A DNA stretch of 55,533 nt from JALYXS01 sp051003795 (lineage in GTDB: Bacteria; Acidobacteriota; Terriglobia; Bryobacterales; Bryobacteraceae). The translations under genes and the position numbers were made by a program. The notes beneath the pieces were generated by a model that was not told where the DNA came from, did no database searches, and saw only the letters and a list, made by a program, of their open reading frames with translations. Below are positions 43,552 to 52,948 of this stretch, piece by piece. The stretch's first letter is position 1. Every line of letters begins with the position of its first letter. The DNA lies in NCBI GenBank assembly GCA_051003795.1, contig JBPCKZ010000019.1, positions 1 through 55,533 on the forward strand, in the 5' to 3' direction.

Positions 43552-45498
43552 TTACATGTACTCTGGAACTTCAATACCTAGAACATTGAGCGTACGCTCC
43601 AGTTGCGCGCGAAAAAAATCGTTCATCCAAAGCAGAAAGACCTTTTTCTCCCGGTCCGGCTCGCTCAGGATCGGGTACTGATGGTAGAAGTTATTGAACG
43701 ATTGCGCCATTTGAAAGGCATAGCGCGCCACATGCGCCGGTTCGCCCGCCGCCACCGCCTTCTCGACCGCCGAATCGGCCTTCGATGCGGCCAGCAACAC
43801 CTGCCAGAAATCGTCGGATTGAAGTTGCCGTCCCAAAGCCTCGCGGGATAACTCGCTCTCAAAATCCGGTGAAGTTTCGCCGCGCTCTCCGAGCTTCCGC
43901 TGAATGTTGCGCGCGCGGACGGCGGCGTATTGCACGTAGGGTCCAGTCTCTCCCTCAAAACTGAGCGCTTCCTGAAAATCGAACGCAATCACGGTTCCGC
44001 GCGTGAACTTCAGCAGGAAATAACGCAGCGCGCCAATGGCAATCCGCGACGCGACGTAGCGCCGCGCTTCCGCCGTCTCCGCGGGATGCCGCGAAGCCAC
44101 TTCCGCCAAGGCGGTCTCGATCAGCTTGTCGATCAGGTCGTCGGCCTTGACGCCGAGTCCCCTGCGCCCCGAAACTTCCACATATGGACGCTTGCGATCC
44201 TCTTCCGAAAGATCGATGCCGAGATCGGCGCAGCAGCGCGGCGAAAGGGCCACCATCTCATAGGAGAAATGGATCGATTGCGCGGCCTGTGCGTGGGCCC
44301 CGAGCGCCTTCAACCCCGCGACCACCACGTCTTGCAGATAGGATTGGCGCGCGTCGATCACATTGTAGACGCGCTCGGCGTGCCCAAACCGCGGCGAGCC
44401 GCCGGACGGCCTATCCGTTGAGATCCAAAGCTCGCGGCCATCGGGATAGTTGAGCAACGGCCGGTAATAGAAATCCTTCCCCAGCAAGCCGAACTTCCAG
44501 AGCTGGTACGCGATGTCCTTGCCAACGTACGTAACGGTCCCGTTCGAGCGCACGATGATTTTGTTGTCTTCGGACGCGGCGTCCGTGCTGAATGCCGACG
44601 CCGGCATGACCCAGCAGCCTTGATTTTTCCCATCTTTCTCCAGGTAAATCGCGCCCGACTGCTTTAGTTTTTCGAACGCCGCCGCCCAAAATTGGAGATG
44701 CAGGATCTCGCTCTCGCGCGGGAGCAAGTCGTATTCGACTCCCAAGCGCAGCATCGTTTTCACATGCGTGAGAACAATGGCATCGGCGACGACATGCGCC
44801 ATTTCCGCCAAATCGCCGGAACCCGCTTCAATCGCGTGCAACGTTTCCGAGCGCCAGGCAAGCGAATCGGGATTATCTTTGTAGTGCCGCGACGTTCGCG
44901 CGTAGAGATCCCAACAGAGATAGTCGAAGCGCTCGGGGCCTTCGATCAGAGCCGACACGGCCGCCGGGGTCCGCTTCTCAAGATAGTGAAATCCGGCGAC
45001 CACATCGGCAACCTGAACTCCCGTATTATCGATGTAATTTTGCACCTCCACGTTGTTGCCGCGCGCCCGCAGCATCCGAACGAACGTGTCGCCCAAAACC
45101 GCGTTGCGCAGATGGCCGATGTGAGCGGCTTTGTTGGGGTTGATGTTGGTGTGCTCGACGATGATTTTTCCCGAGTCCGCGCCCTTCGCTTCCTCCACTG
45201 GATGCAATAGGCCCTCGGCGTACGCGGCGCGATCGAACCGGATATTCAGATATCCGTTGCCGGCAACTTCGATGGCGGAAACGCCGCGAATCGGGCCAAT
45301 ATCCGCCGCCAGTTCCGCCGCGATGCGTTTCGGAGGCTGCTTGAGTTGCTTCGCCAGTTGAAACGCCGCGGGCGCGGCGAGATCGCCTAAGTCCGATTGC
45401 TTCGGCTGCTCGATCGCGACCTGCAGATCGATTCCGTAACGCGCGGCGATGTGGTTGTGAAAGGCTTCCTGAACGTTCTTTTCAATGCGATGGAACAC
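43552..45498 (-). CDS. argS: Arginyl-tRNA synthetase
   Basis: Charges tRNA-Arg. The 648-residue class I synthetase has the N-terminal additional domain (about 1-105), the HIGH motif in NPNKAAHIGHLRNAVLGD (about 118-135), and the DALR anticodon-binding C-terminus ending LNVLGIEVPEYM. The KMSK-loop position reads EVSGRRGLGVKADDL, a divergent form as in some other bacterial ArgRS. It is first in the run argS-aminotransferase-Uma2-accA-zinc ribbon-TIM barrel. Confidence 0.95.
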   Translation of the reverse strand: MFHRIEKNVQEAFHNHIAARYGIDLQVAIEQPKQSDLGDLAAPAAFQLAKQLKQPPKRIAAELAADIGPIRGVSAIEVAGNGYLNIRFDRAAYAEGLLHPVEEAKGADSGKIIVEHTNINPNKAAHIGHLRNAVLGDTFVRMLRARGNNVEVQNYIDNTGVQVADVVAGFHYLEKRTPAAVSALIEGPERFDYLCWDLYARTSRHYKDNPDSLAWRSETLHAIEAGSGDLAEMAHVVADAIVLTHVKTMLRLGVEYDLLPRESEILHLQFWAAAFEKLKQSGAIYLEKDGKNQGCWVMPASAFSTDAASEDNKIIVRSNGTVTYVGKDIAYQLWKFGLLGKDFYYRPLLNYPDGRELWISTDRPSGGSPRFGHAERVYNVIDARQSYLQDVVVAGLKALGAHAQAAQSIHFSYEMVALSPRCCADLGIDLSEEDRKRPYVEVSGRRGLGVKADDLIDKLIETALAEVASRHPAETAEARRYVASRIAIGALRYFLLKFTRGTVIAFDFQEALSFEGETGPYVQYAAVRARNIQRKLGERGETSPDFESELSREALGRQLQSDDFWQVLLAASKADSAVEKAVAAGEPAHVARYAFQMAQSFNNFYHQYPILSEPDREKKVFLLWMNDFFRAQLERTLNVLGIEVPEYM

Positions 45499-45602
45499 GA
45501 AGTTTCAGTATACGTGCCGCGCGCCCGATTCAACGAAGAAACAGCGCCGGTGCGGTCCAGCCGCGGTCGCGGGTAGTGCGCCTACCTTGCTAAAGTGCGT
45601 GT

Positions 45603-45884
45603 ATGAGAAGAATTGCGATTACGCTCGGCTTACTGTTCGTGGGACTTCAAAGCGCGCCGGCTCAATCGAAGCCGTCCGAGGATAGCGATTTGAAGGCGCG
45701 CGAAGATCGCAGGATTACGCGCGACAAAGGTTATCATTACACGCATCCCAAGAACACGGGACCCACGCCCGAAAGCGAGAAAGAGAGCAAGAGCGATAAT
45801 GACGCGAAGCGGAATCGGAACGATCTGAACGGGATAACACCGCCGACCTACACGCCTCAGACCCCGCCGCAGGCGGCGCCATAG
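45603..45884 (+). CDS. Small secreted disordered protein
   Basis: A 93-residue protein with a clear signal peptide (MRRIAITLGLLFVGLQSAPAQ) and a charged, probably disordered mature part (Lys/Asp/Glu/Asn-rich, ending in a Pro/Thr stretch). No family recognised. It is divergent from argS, with 104 bases between starts, and convergent with the TPR gene, which ends 2 bases away. Confidence 0.6.
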   Translation: MRRIAITLGLLFVGLQSAPAQSKPSEDSDLKAREDRRITRDKGYHYTHPKNTGPTPESEKESKSDNDAKRNRNDLNGITPPTYTPQTPPQAAP

Positions 45885-45886
45885 CG

Positions 45887-46690
45887 CTATCGCCGATGCT
45901 GCGGCGTTTTCGCGCGAGCCTCTTCGAATTGGCGCAACTCGCGCTTGCCCTCTTCTAATTGGCCCGTTTCGCGGAACGTCCGCGCCAGCAGATAGTGCGC
46001 CTCTGGATAATCCGGGTCCACTTCGGTCGCGCGTTTCAACCAACGAATCCCCAGCTCAAGCTTGTGCAGCTTTACGAGAGACTTGCCCGTCAAGTAGAAA
46101 TTGCGCGCCGACCGGGGATTGCGCTCCGCGGCCTCGGCGGCCAGTTCGAACGCTTTCTCGTAATCGCCCTTCCGGATCAGAAGATCGGCCAGATTCGCGT
46201 ACGGCCACTCGTAGTCGCGATGCTTTTCATGCACCAGGTCAAGTGATTTCAGGAATGCCCGGATCGCTTCGGGATCTCGATTCAAAGCCTGGTAGCAGAG
46301 CCCTAGATTGTCCCAGGCCTTGTACGACGCGGGATCGAGCTCGACGGTCTTGTTGAACTGCCGGCTCGCCGGTTCCGGCCGCGATTCCTGGTAGTAGATG
46401 CGGCCGAGAGCGTAGTGAAGTTCGGCATTGCGCGGCTCGATGTCGATAGCTTTGAGCAGAGAGGCTTCGGCCTTGGCGTCTTCGCCCGAAAGATAATATG
46501 CATCGGATAAGAGCTTGAGCGCCGCGGTGTCGCGCGGCTCGGCGATCAGGATAGCGTCGAGCGTGCGCCGACAGTCGGCGAGGCGGCCGCTAACAAGCTG
46601 CGAGCGTGCAATCGAAAGCTGCGACGCGCGATCCTGCGAAGCCGCGATGCCGCCGGATAGCAAAACCAGAATTGCCGTCCGCGCGACCAC
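45887..46690 (-). CDS. Secreted TPR-repeat protein
   Basis: A 267-residue protein with a signal peptide (MVARTAILVLLSGGIAAS; GTG start) and about six tandem TPRs over 25-260 with consensus patterns such as AELHYALGRIYYQES, YKAWDNLGLCYQALNRDPEA and PEAHYLLARTFRETGQLEEG. Likely a periplasmic scaffold. It lies 17 bases downstream of the deleted TBDR relic. Confidence 0.85.
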   Translation of the reverse strand: MVARTAILVLLSGGIAASQDRASQLSIARSQLVSGRLADCRRTLDAILIAEPRDTAALKLLSDAYYLSGEDAKAEASLLKAIDIEPRNAELHYALGRIYYQESRPEPASRQFNKTVELDPASYKAWDNLGLCYQALNRDPEAIRAFLKSLDLVHEKHRDYEWPYANLADLLIRKGDYEKAFELAAEAAERNPRSARNFYLTGKSLVKLHKLELGIRWLKRATEVDPDYPEAHYLLARTFRETGQLEEGKRELRQFEEARAKTPQHRR

Positions 46691-46707
46691 GTTAGGGACG
46701 GCTCATC

Positions 46708-47589
46708 TTAGAACAGGAACTTTAGTCCGAACTGGACCTGCCGCGGGTCGGCGGCACTGGTGATGCGGCCGACGCTGGCGGGAGCCGAGATGTTCGCACC
46801 CGGATTTCCGAAGTTGGCGTGGTTCGGCAGATTGAAGAAGTCCGCGCGGAATTGCAGTGTGCACCGCTCGTTCAGCCTGGTTTCCTTGCTGCCGGTCGCG
46901 TCGAAGATCGCCGCCCCCGGACCGAAAAGCATGTTGCGGGACGAATTGCCAAAAATGAACTGACTGGATGGCGCGGCGAAGGCAGCCGGGTTGAACCAAA
47001 GGGTACCGTCTCCGTTGGTGTTACTTCCGATTCGGTCCGCGCGGCTGGGCAGCGAACCGGCCGCCGAGGGACTATAAATTACCGAGAATGGCGTGCCCGT
47101 CCAAAGGATTGTCGTGCCGGAAACGGACCAACCGCCGAGGATCTTGCCCTCAACGCCTTTCACGTTGGCGAACTTCTTGCCGGGCCCGAACGGCAGCTCG
47201 TAAGAGTAGGCCAACGTGAAGATGTTTCGACGGATGCCGTCCGAGTTACCGCGGTCGCAGCGATTACAGTAGATGTTCTGCGGCCCGCCGCTCACGGGAA
47301 CGTCATCCAGCGAGCGGTTCCAAGAGTACTCGATCTGAAACGTGAGCCCGGACCTGCAGCGCTGGATGGCCTCTAACTGCAACTGGTGCAAGGTGGAGTC
47401 GCCGCCGAACTGCGTCGAGTTAATATCTGCCCAGGGCTGATACGGACGCTGGGCTTGCAGCACGCCTTTGACAGTTCCCAAGATGGCCCCGGAGATATTC
47501 TGCGCGAGAGCCACGGGAGTGACTGTTACACAAACCGTGACAGGGCAAGCCGGCAATGCGGCCTGTGTTGCGATTCGTTGAATCTTCAT
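46708..47589 (-). pseudogene. TonB-dependent receptor relic with in-frame internal deletion
   Basis: The 293-codon frame begins like a receptor (MKIQRIATQAALPAC..., then ALAQNISGAILGTVK, the start of a carboxypeptidase-regulatory-like domain) but jumps at about residue 42 straight to C-terminal barrel sequence (STLHQLQLEAIQRCRSGLTF, LGGWSVSGTTILWTGTPFSV, and the end DPRQVQFGLKFLF). Plug and most of the barrel, about 700 residues compared with the 1169-residue neighbour, are missing, yet the frame is continuous. It cannot form a gated receptor. It lies 25 bases after the intact TBDR. Confidence 0.8.
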
Positions 47590-47614
47590 CGAAGAGGCGA
47601 CTTTCGCAGGTAAA

Positions 47615-50600
47615 TTAGAAGTTAACCCTCAGCTCCAGTTGCAGGCTTCGCGGTCCATATGCCGGCCCGGTGATTCTCCCGAAAAGCGGGCTGGTCACGT
47701 CGGTATTGGGATCGCCGCGCCCGGCGCGATTGAAAAGATTGAAAGCATCGGCGCGAAATTCGGCATTAATGGTCTCAGTGAACGCGAATCGCTTCTGCAG
47801 GCCGGCATCCTCGCTCACGCGCGCCGGACCGCGGGTGCTCGGAAGATACCGTGGCGCCGTCCCAAGCCGTAGCGGGATGCCGTCGGCGGTACTCGGAATC
47901 TGAGCGAACGCCGCCGGATTCAGGTACGGCGTCCCCGAACCAAATGCGATTGCCCCGCCTTTATCGATTACCTGAGGCATCCCGGCGATCGCATCCGGAC
48001 GGAAGCCGCCGTTGAAGATCGCGTCGCCGCGCAGCCCGCTGGTTCCGATCGCCAGCGCACCTCCCGAGCGATAGTTCTGAATCCCCGTCGCGGTCCAGCC
48101 GCCCAAAATCTTCCCCGCCAGGCCGCGGATGTTGATCAGCTTGTCTGGGCCGATGGGAAGCTCGTACACGGTCGTCAGCTTGAAGAACTGCGGAACATTG
48201 AAACTTGCGACCGATCGCTCGAGTCCGCGATTGTAGACGTCCTGCGCGGAGACGGTGTCGATAGGACTCTCGGCATCGGTGAGGACCTTCGAGAACGTGT
48301 ATGCCGCCAAGACCGCAAGCCCGCGCGTAAAATGCCGCGTCGCCGTCACCTGAAGCGCGTTGTAGGTCGAAGTGCCAAAATTCGGAAGATACTGTCCGAC
48401 ATTCTGATATTGCGGGAACCGGCGCAACGCCTGCGCGAGCGTGCCGTTGAAACCGGGATAGGGCAGCGGCGCCAGGCCCGGATTTGCGGACAGCGGCTGC
48501 CGCAGAGCGTCGCCAAACTGCAGATCGCTAACCGGAAGCTGGTTCAGCGCGTCCAAACCCGGCGAGATCAAGCGGGTGCCTTTGTTGCCGATATAGGCTA
48601 TGTCGAGCACGAATTCCTTAGGCAATTGGTACTCGAAGCCAAGATTGTAATTCTGCACGTAACCGAGCCGCGTCGCGTTGGAGGAAGTGTACGTGACGCC
48701 TTGCCCATTCGCGCCCGCGGGGTTCGTGTTCGGCAGCGTGCCGCTGAAATTCGGATAAGGGTTGCGCAGATACAGCACCGGGTCTTCTAAAAATTGCCGC
48801 GGCGTGTTCGACGAATTTACCGTAATCGAGCCGTTGTACCCGAACGTGGATGGCGTTGAAAAATCCGCCACGGGCGATGCGTTGTTGATCCCGTACCCGC
48901 CGCGAATCACAAACTTCTCCGTCATGGCGTAGGCAAAGCCGAGCCGAGGGCTGAATTGCTTGTAATTAGTATTCTCGAATCCGTTGCGATTCAGGGCGTT
49001 CGCAAAGACCAACGCTCCCGGCCGGCCGCCGGCGCCCGGATTCGGCTTGGTTGGATCGAGATTGGTTGTCCGGCCCGCGACCTCGAATATGCCGCCGATG
49101 ATTTCCCATCGCACTCCGAGATTAAACGTCAATTTTGGAGTTACGTGCCAGTCGTCGGCGAAATAAAAGGATGGCGCGTGCGTCCGGAAGCCTGGATTTG
49201 TCAGAGTGATTCCGCGGGTCGTGCTATCGACGGCGCCAAGCAGAAAACTCGCGAACGCCTGGCCGGTATTGCCGCTGAAGCCTGGGGCTTGCGTCTCGAG
49301 CGAATTGAAGTTGAATTGGCCGGTGCCGGATTTGTTGCGGATGTTGTAGTAGTAATAGCGAACTTCGGTTCCCACGCGGAAGCTGTGCTTGCCGTGCACG
49401 ATCGTAAGATCGTCCTGAAAAATCGTGCTGCCATTGAAACTGAACCCGGAGGCGCTCGAGCCGAGCTGCCCGCCCGCTCCGATGCCGCCGCCGAGAATCG
49501 GCTGCCCGGTGAATTGCAGCCGCGGAAACGTCGTCGGCGCGGTATTCTGAAGGCCGATCTTCGACGCCCAGTCCTGGTCGACGTACACGCTCTCATTGAA
49601 GTTGCCAAACCGGTTGTAGCCCACGGCGGCATGATTCAAAATGGTTGGCGAAATGGTCCAGTCTTCGGCCAAACGCACCAAATGCCCGGGCGTCGATTGC
49701 AGTTGATACACATCCGTCGGCGATCCGGGAGGGGGGGCCCAGCGGCCGCCCGGGGAATTGTTGCGGACGCGCCGCGTCACGTTGTAAAAAGCGGCGATGC
49801 GGTTTGATGGGCTGAAGATGTGGTCGATTTTGATCCCGTAAATGCGCTCGTCGAATACCGGGCAACAAGTGTTGATCGATTGCGTATTATTCAGCAGGCT
49901 GTCGTTGAACGGATCGGTAATGGGAGCGAGCTTTAGAATATTTGCCGCCACTGGATCGAAGCGGTTGGCGGGAATAATATTTCCCGGAAACGGGTCACGC
50001 ACCTCGGCGCCGTTCACCAATCGCGTGGTCGCGGGATCGTAAATCTGCCCGAATACCACCGGTCTTCCCAGCGCATCGGTTCCCACCATCGACCCCGATT
50101 TCGCGTTGCCGGTATAACTCGGATTGAGCAGCCGCGAGAAGTCGCCGCGCTTGAACGCCACGGTGGGCAGCGTGATCAGCCCCGTCGACGTGAAATCGCG
50201 CTGGCGCGTCTTTTCCAGATTCGTATAGAAGAACGTCTTATTGCGTCCGTCGTAAACCTTGGGAATATAAACCGGTCCGCCGACGCCATAGCCATAATTG
50301 AGGAGCTTAAACGGCGGCTTCTTTAGGCCGATGGCGTTGTTGGAGAAACTATTCGCCTGGAGCACGTCGTTTTGCACGTAGCTGAATGCCCCGCCGTGAA
50401 GCTGGTTTGTCCCCGACTTGATCGCGAAATTCGCCACCGACGTTTGACCGCCGCCATACTGGGCGCCGATGGTGCCGGTCTGCAGCTTGAATTCACTGAC
50501 AGCCTCCGCGCTCGGGCTAAATTCGTTGTTGCTGCCGCCGTTCAGGTCAAACCGGCCGAGCGACATGCCTTCGATAAGGATTTCGTGAGAATACTGCTGG

Positions 50601-51124
50601 CCGCCGTTGATCGATCCCTGAAAAGTATTGCCCACCGCGCCAGGCAAGCTCGAGAAGATAAATGTCTGGATTTGGCGCTGGCCGTCGCTTACCGCGACCG
50701 GCCATGTATCGAATTCCCGCTTTGAAACGTAGCGCCCAATTTCAGGGGAGCTGGTTTCGATGAGCGGCGCTTCGCCGGACACGGTAACTTTGTCGGTGAT
50801 CTGCCCTAACTCCAGCTTGAAATCGACGGTGAGCGTTTGCGCCACTCGCAGGGTTACGTTCTCCTGGATGGAAGTGCGGAAACCGGGCGCCGATACGGTG
50901 AAGCTGTAGAGGCCCGAGGGTAGCGCGGGCATGCGGTAAACGCCCGCATCCGTTGTCGAAGTCTTGGTTTCGACGTTGGTCGCGACTTCGGTGGCGACGA
51001 CGGTCGCGTTAGGAAGCACCGCGCCGCTGGCGTCGGTGACGGTTCCGTTGAAGGTCCCGCGTTCTCCTTGCGCAAACAGCAGTGTGCCGGCGAGGAGCGA
51101 AACAAAACCGATCCGGTAATTCAT
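47615..51124 (-). CDS. Intact Oar-type TonB-dependent receptor
   Basis: A full-length 1169-residue outer-membrane receptor, the only unbroken one in the window. Signal peptide MNYRIGFVSLLAGTLLFAQ; carboxypeptidase-regulatory-like domain (FNGTVTDASGAVLPNATVV); plug (about 110-230); then a long barrel ending GPRSLQLELRVNF with a terminal Phe. These receptors import glycans or other large nutrients using TonB-ExbBD. GGAGG lies 8 bases before ATG 51124, inside one arm of an inverted repeat. The ligand cannot be predicted. It is separate from the metalloprotease gene by 84 bases. Confidence 0.92.
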   Translation of the reverse strand: MNYRIGFVSLLAGTLLFAQGERGTFNGTVTDASGAVLPNATVVATEVATNVETKTSTTDAGVYRMPALPSGLYSFTVSAPGFRTSIQENVTLRVAQTLTVDFKLELGQITDKVTVSGEAPLIETSSPEIGRYVSKREFDTWPVAVSDGQRQIQTFIFSSLPGAVGNTFQGSINGGQQYSHEILIEGMSLGRFDLNGGSNNEFSPSAEAVSEFKLQTGTIGAQYGGGQTSVANFAIKSGTNQLHGGAFSYVQNDVLQANSFSNNAIGLKKPPFKLLNYGYGVGGPVYIPKVYDGRNKTFFYTNLEKTRQRDFTSTGLITLPTVAFKRGDFSRLLNPSYTGNAKSGSMVGTDALGRPVVFGQIYDPATTRLVNGAEVRDPFPGNIIPANRFDPVAANILKLAPITDPFNDSLLNNTQSINTCCPVFDERIYGIKIDHIFSPSNRIAAFYNVTRRVRNNSPGGRWAPPPGSPTDVYQLQSTPGHLVRLAEDWTISPTILNHAAVGYNRFGNFNESVYVDQDWASKIGLQNTAPTTFPRLQFTGQPILGGGIGAGGQLGSSASGFSFNGSTIFQDDLTIVHGKHSFRVGTEVRYYYYNIRNKSGTGQFNFNSLETQAPGFSGNTGQAFASFLLGAVDSTTRGITLTNPGFRTHAPSFYFADDWHVTPKLTFNLGVRWEIIGGIFEVAGRTTNLDPTKPNPGAGGRPGALVFANALNRNGFENTNYKQFSPRLGFAYAMTEKFVIRGGYGINNASPVADFSTPSTFGYNGSITVNSSNTPRQFLEDPVLYLRNPYPNFSGTLPNTNPAGANGQGVTYTSSNATRLGYVQNYNLGFEYQLPKEFVLDIAYIGNKGTRLISPGLDALNQLPVSDLQFGDALRQPLSANPGLAPLPYPGFNGTLAQALRRFPQYQNVGQYLPNFGTSTYNALQVTATRHFTRGLAVLAAYTFSKVLTDAESPIDTVSAQDVYNRGLERSVASFNVPQFFKLTTVYELPIGPDKLINIRGLAGKILGGWTATGIQNYRSGGALAIGTSGLRGDAIFNGGFRPDAIAGMPQVIDKGGAIAFGSGTPYLNPAAFAQIPSTADGIPLRLGTAPRYLPSTRGPARVSEDAGLQKRFAFTETINAEFRADAFNLFNRAGRGDPNTDVTSPLFGRITGPAYGPRSLQLELRVNF

Positions 51125-51130
51125 TGAAAC

Positions 51131-51172
51131 CTCCGAGCAGATATGTGTAACTTCTATACCTTTGGCTCGGAG
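51131..51172 (-). promoter_or_regulatory. Inverted repeat covering the TBDR ribosome-binding site
   Basis: Perfect 8-base arms ctccgagc (51131-51138) and gctcggag (51165-51172), separated by 26 bases. On the minus strand the downstream arm includes the GGAGG ribosome-binding site of the TBDR, and a TTGACT...TATAGA pair (spacing 15, suboptimal) lies between and around the arms. It could be an operator overlapping the promoter or a leader hairpin hiding the ribosome-binding site. Confidence 0.45.
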
Positions 51173-51208
51173 AAGTCAATTCGTGCCTGCGCCACGTTCC
51201 GGCTTCGC

Positions 51209-52939
51209 CTATGGCACAAAGGTTCCGCGCTGCGGTGCCGCAGGCGGGTCCGTGGTAAAAGGCGGATTCGTCCCGAGTGTTGTTCCTAGCCCCGGACTCG
51301 CCACGCTCCCTTCTCCGTGGGATCGAATGAATCGGGTCATCCGGCTCGTCCAGTCCAGCGTAAATACTTCGGCCGGAGTCCAGGATTTGTTTTGTAGAAA
51401 TGCGTCGCTGAAGGTTGGCGTCACGCCGAAAGCGGAAGACCAGATCACCTTGGCCTGCGAGTGAAACTTCATGCCTACTCCGAAACCTCCGCTTTCCACC
51501 CCGGAGGACATTGTGGAAAGCACCGGGCTCCCGAACTGTTCGCTATAGTTTCCGGAATTTTCCACTTTGCAGTGATGCATCATCCCGAGGCTATGGGCCA
51601 CTTCGTGGGCGATCAGGACAGTCAACTTTCCGGCGACCTTATCGACGGCTCCGTTGTACTCGGCGATGTCTTTATACTTCCGGGAAAGGCCCGACCGGGT
51701 CATGAGCAGGTCCTGAAAGACGGCGGTGGCGATCTCAATTGGCTTGGTGAGCGGCTTAGTGCCGCTGCCGAGCGGGACGGTATTCTTCAAGAACACACTC
51801 TTCCCGCCAACGGTGGTGGGCGTGTTCTGCGTCTGAAATTGTTCGCCGCTCCCAGCCGTTCCGATCTGGCCCGATGCCACGAAGAAATTCCAAAAAGAAG
51901 TATTGAGCGGAGAACCGGCGCTGCTCAGTTTCCAGCCGGCGGTGCGAAGCGTAAAGGCGCCCTTGAAAGCCGCGACCAGGGCCGCCGCCGCCGCGTCGTC
52001 CGACCAGCGGACGTCGCATCCAGCGAAGCCCGCGTCCACGAAAACGTCTGTTAACGCGGGCGGCAGCGCACTCTTGAATCGGGCGATCGTCGCCTTTTTC
52101 ACCGGCGCCGGATCGGTGACGCCGCCGATATTGCCGGTGAGGAACGAGTCCGGCGGGGAAAGGTCGTCCAGCAGATCCACCATGAGGACGATATGCATGT
52201 TCGCGCTCACGTAGGCTTGGAATTTCAGTTGAGATCCGGAGGCCGGCACGGGAATCATCGCGGGGTCGAGCGCGATGATATCGGGATCCGGTTGCACCGC
52301 ACTCCGGATGCCTCCGGGCAGAAGATACGCCTCATGAAAAAGAATGATGTGGCCGACGAGGTCTCCCGTGTAAGCCAAATTCGCCCCACCCGGAAGGATA
52401 GACGTGGTATCCACGGCGTGCGTCCGGCGGATTCCCAGATTGAGGACCATCGATTTTCCCAGCTCTTTGGTGCCGCCCCCGGCGATATCGATTTCGGCGA
52501 TCGCCTGGATCTCGAGAAACTTTCCTTCGCGGACATCGACGTGGAAGGGAAACCACACGATGAATTCCCGGTTGACGAAGGTCAAGACAAAAGCATCCAC
52601 ACCGAACATGCATTCCGGATCGAAGCCCTGCACGGTCTGATCGTGCGCGGGAACGGTGGCCTTGCCGACGAAAATTTCAAAGGTGAGCCGCGTCGCCTTG
52701 GGAGCCTTGGGGTCGCGATGGAACTTGCCGTGGAACGTCGCAATCAGGCGGTCCGCCGTGCCTTCGCTTGAACCGGCCGCCTTGCCTTGGGAGCTGGGCG
52801 CGGGAATCTCGACCAGCTTCACGCGCCCGTCGCTCACGGCGGGGAGCGTATCGTCTTCGCCGGAGAGCTCCAGGCCGATATCGATGCGGTTCGCCGTCTT
52901 GGGCGCGGCGCTGGGAATCCAGTTAAGGAGAATGGGCAT
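51209..52939 (-). CDS. Metzincin-type zinc metalloprotease without signal peptide
   Basis: A 576-residue protein. The N-terminal ~340 residues are beta-rich and unrecognised. The C-terminal part holds the metzincin zinc site HEVAHSLGMMHH (445-456; H445, H449, H455 as ligands, E446 catalytic, G452) and a Met-turn at M477 in VLSTMSSG, 22 residues later, as in metzincins. There is no N-terminal signal (starts MPILLNWIPSAAPKTAN), so export would need another route. It ends the cassette LysM-OmpA-protease, 9 bases after the OmpA gene. Specificity unknown; an effector, toxin or wall-associated processing protease are all possible. Confidence 0.8.
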   Translation of the reverse strand: MPILLNWIPSAAPKTANRIDIGLELSGEDDTLPAVSDGRVKLVEIPAPSSQGKAAGSSEGTADRLIATFHGKFHRDPKAPKATRLTFEIFVGKATVPAHDQTVQGFDPECMFGVDAFVLTFVNREFIVWFPFHVDVREGKFLEIQAIAEIDIAGGGTKELGKSMVLNLGIRRTHAVDTTSILPGGANLAYTGDLVGHIILFHEAYLLPGGIRSAVQPDPDIIALDPAMIPVPASGSQLKFQAYVSANMHIVLMVDLLDDLSPPDSFLTGNIGGVTDPAPVKKATIARFKSALPPALTDVFVDAGFAGCDVRWSDDAAAAALVAAFKGAFTLRTAGWKLSSAGSPLNTSFWNFFVASGQIGTAGSGEQFQTQNTPTTVGGKSVFLKNTVPLGSGTKPLTKPIEIATAVFQDLLMTRSGLSRKYKDIAEYNGAVDKVAGKLTVLIAHEVAHSLGMMHHCKVENSGNYSEQFGSPVLSTMSSGVESGGFGVGMKFHSQAKVIWSSAFGVTPTFSDAFLQNKSWTPAEVFTLDWTSRMTRFIRSHGEGSVASPGLGTTLGTNPPFTTDPPAAPQRGTFVP

Positions 52940-52948
52940 GGATGGCCG

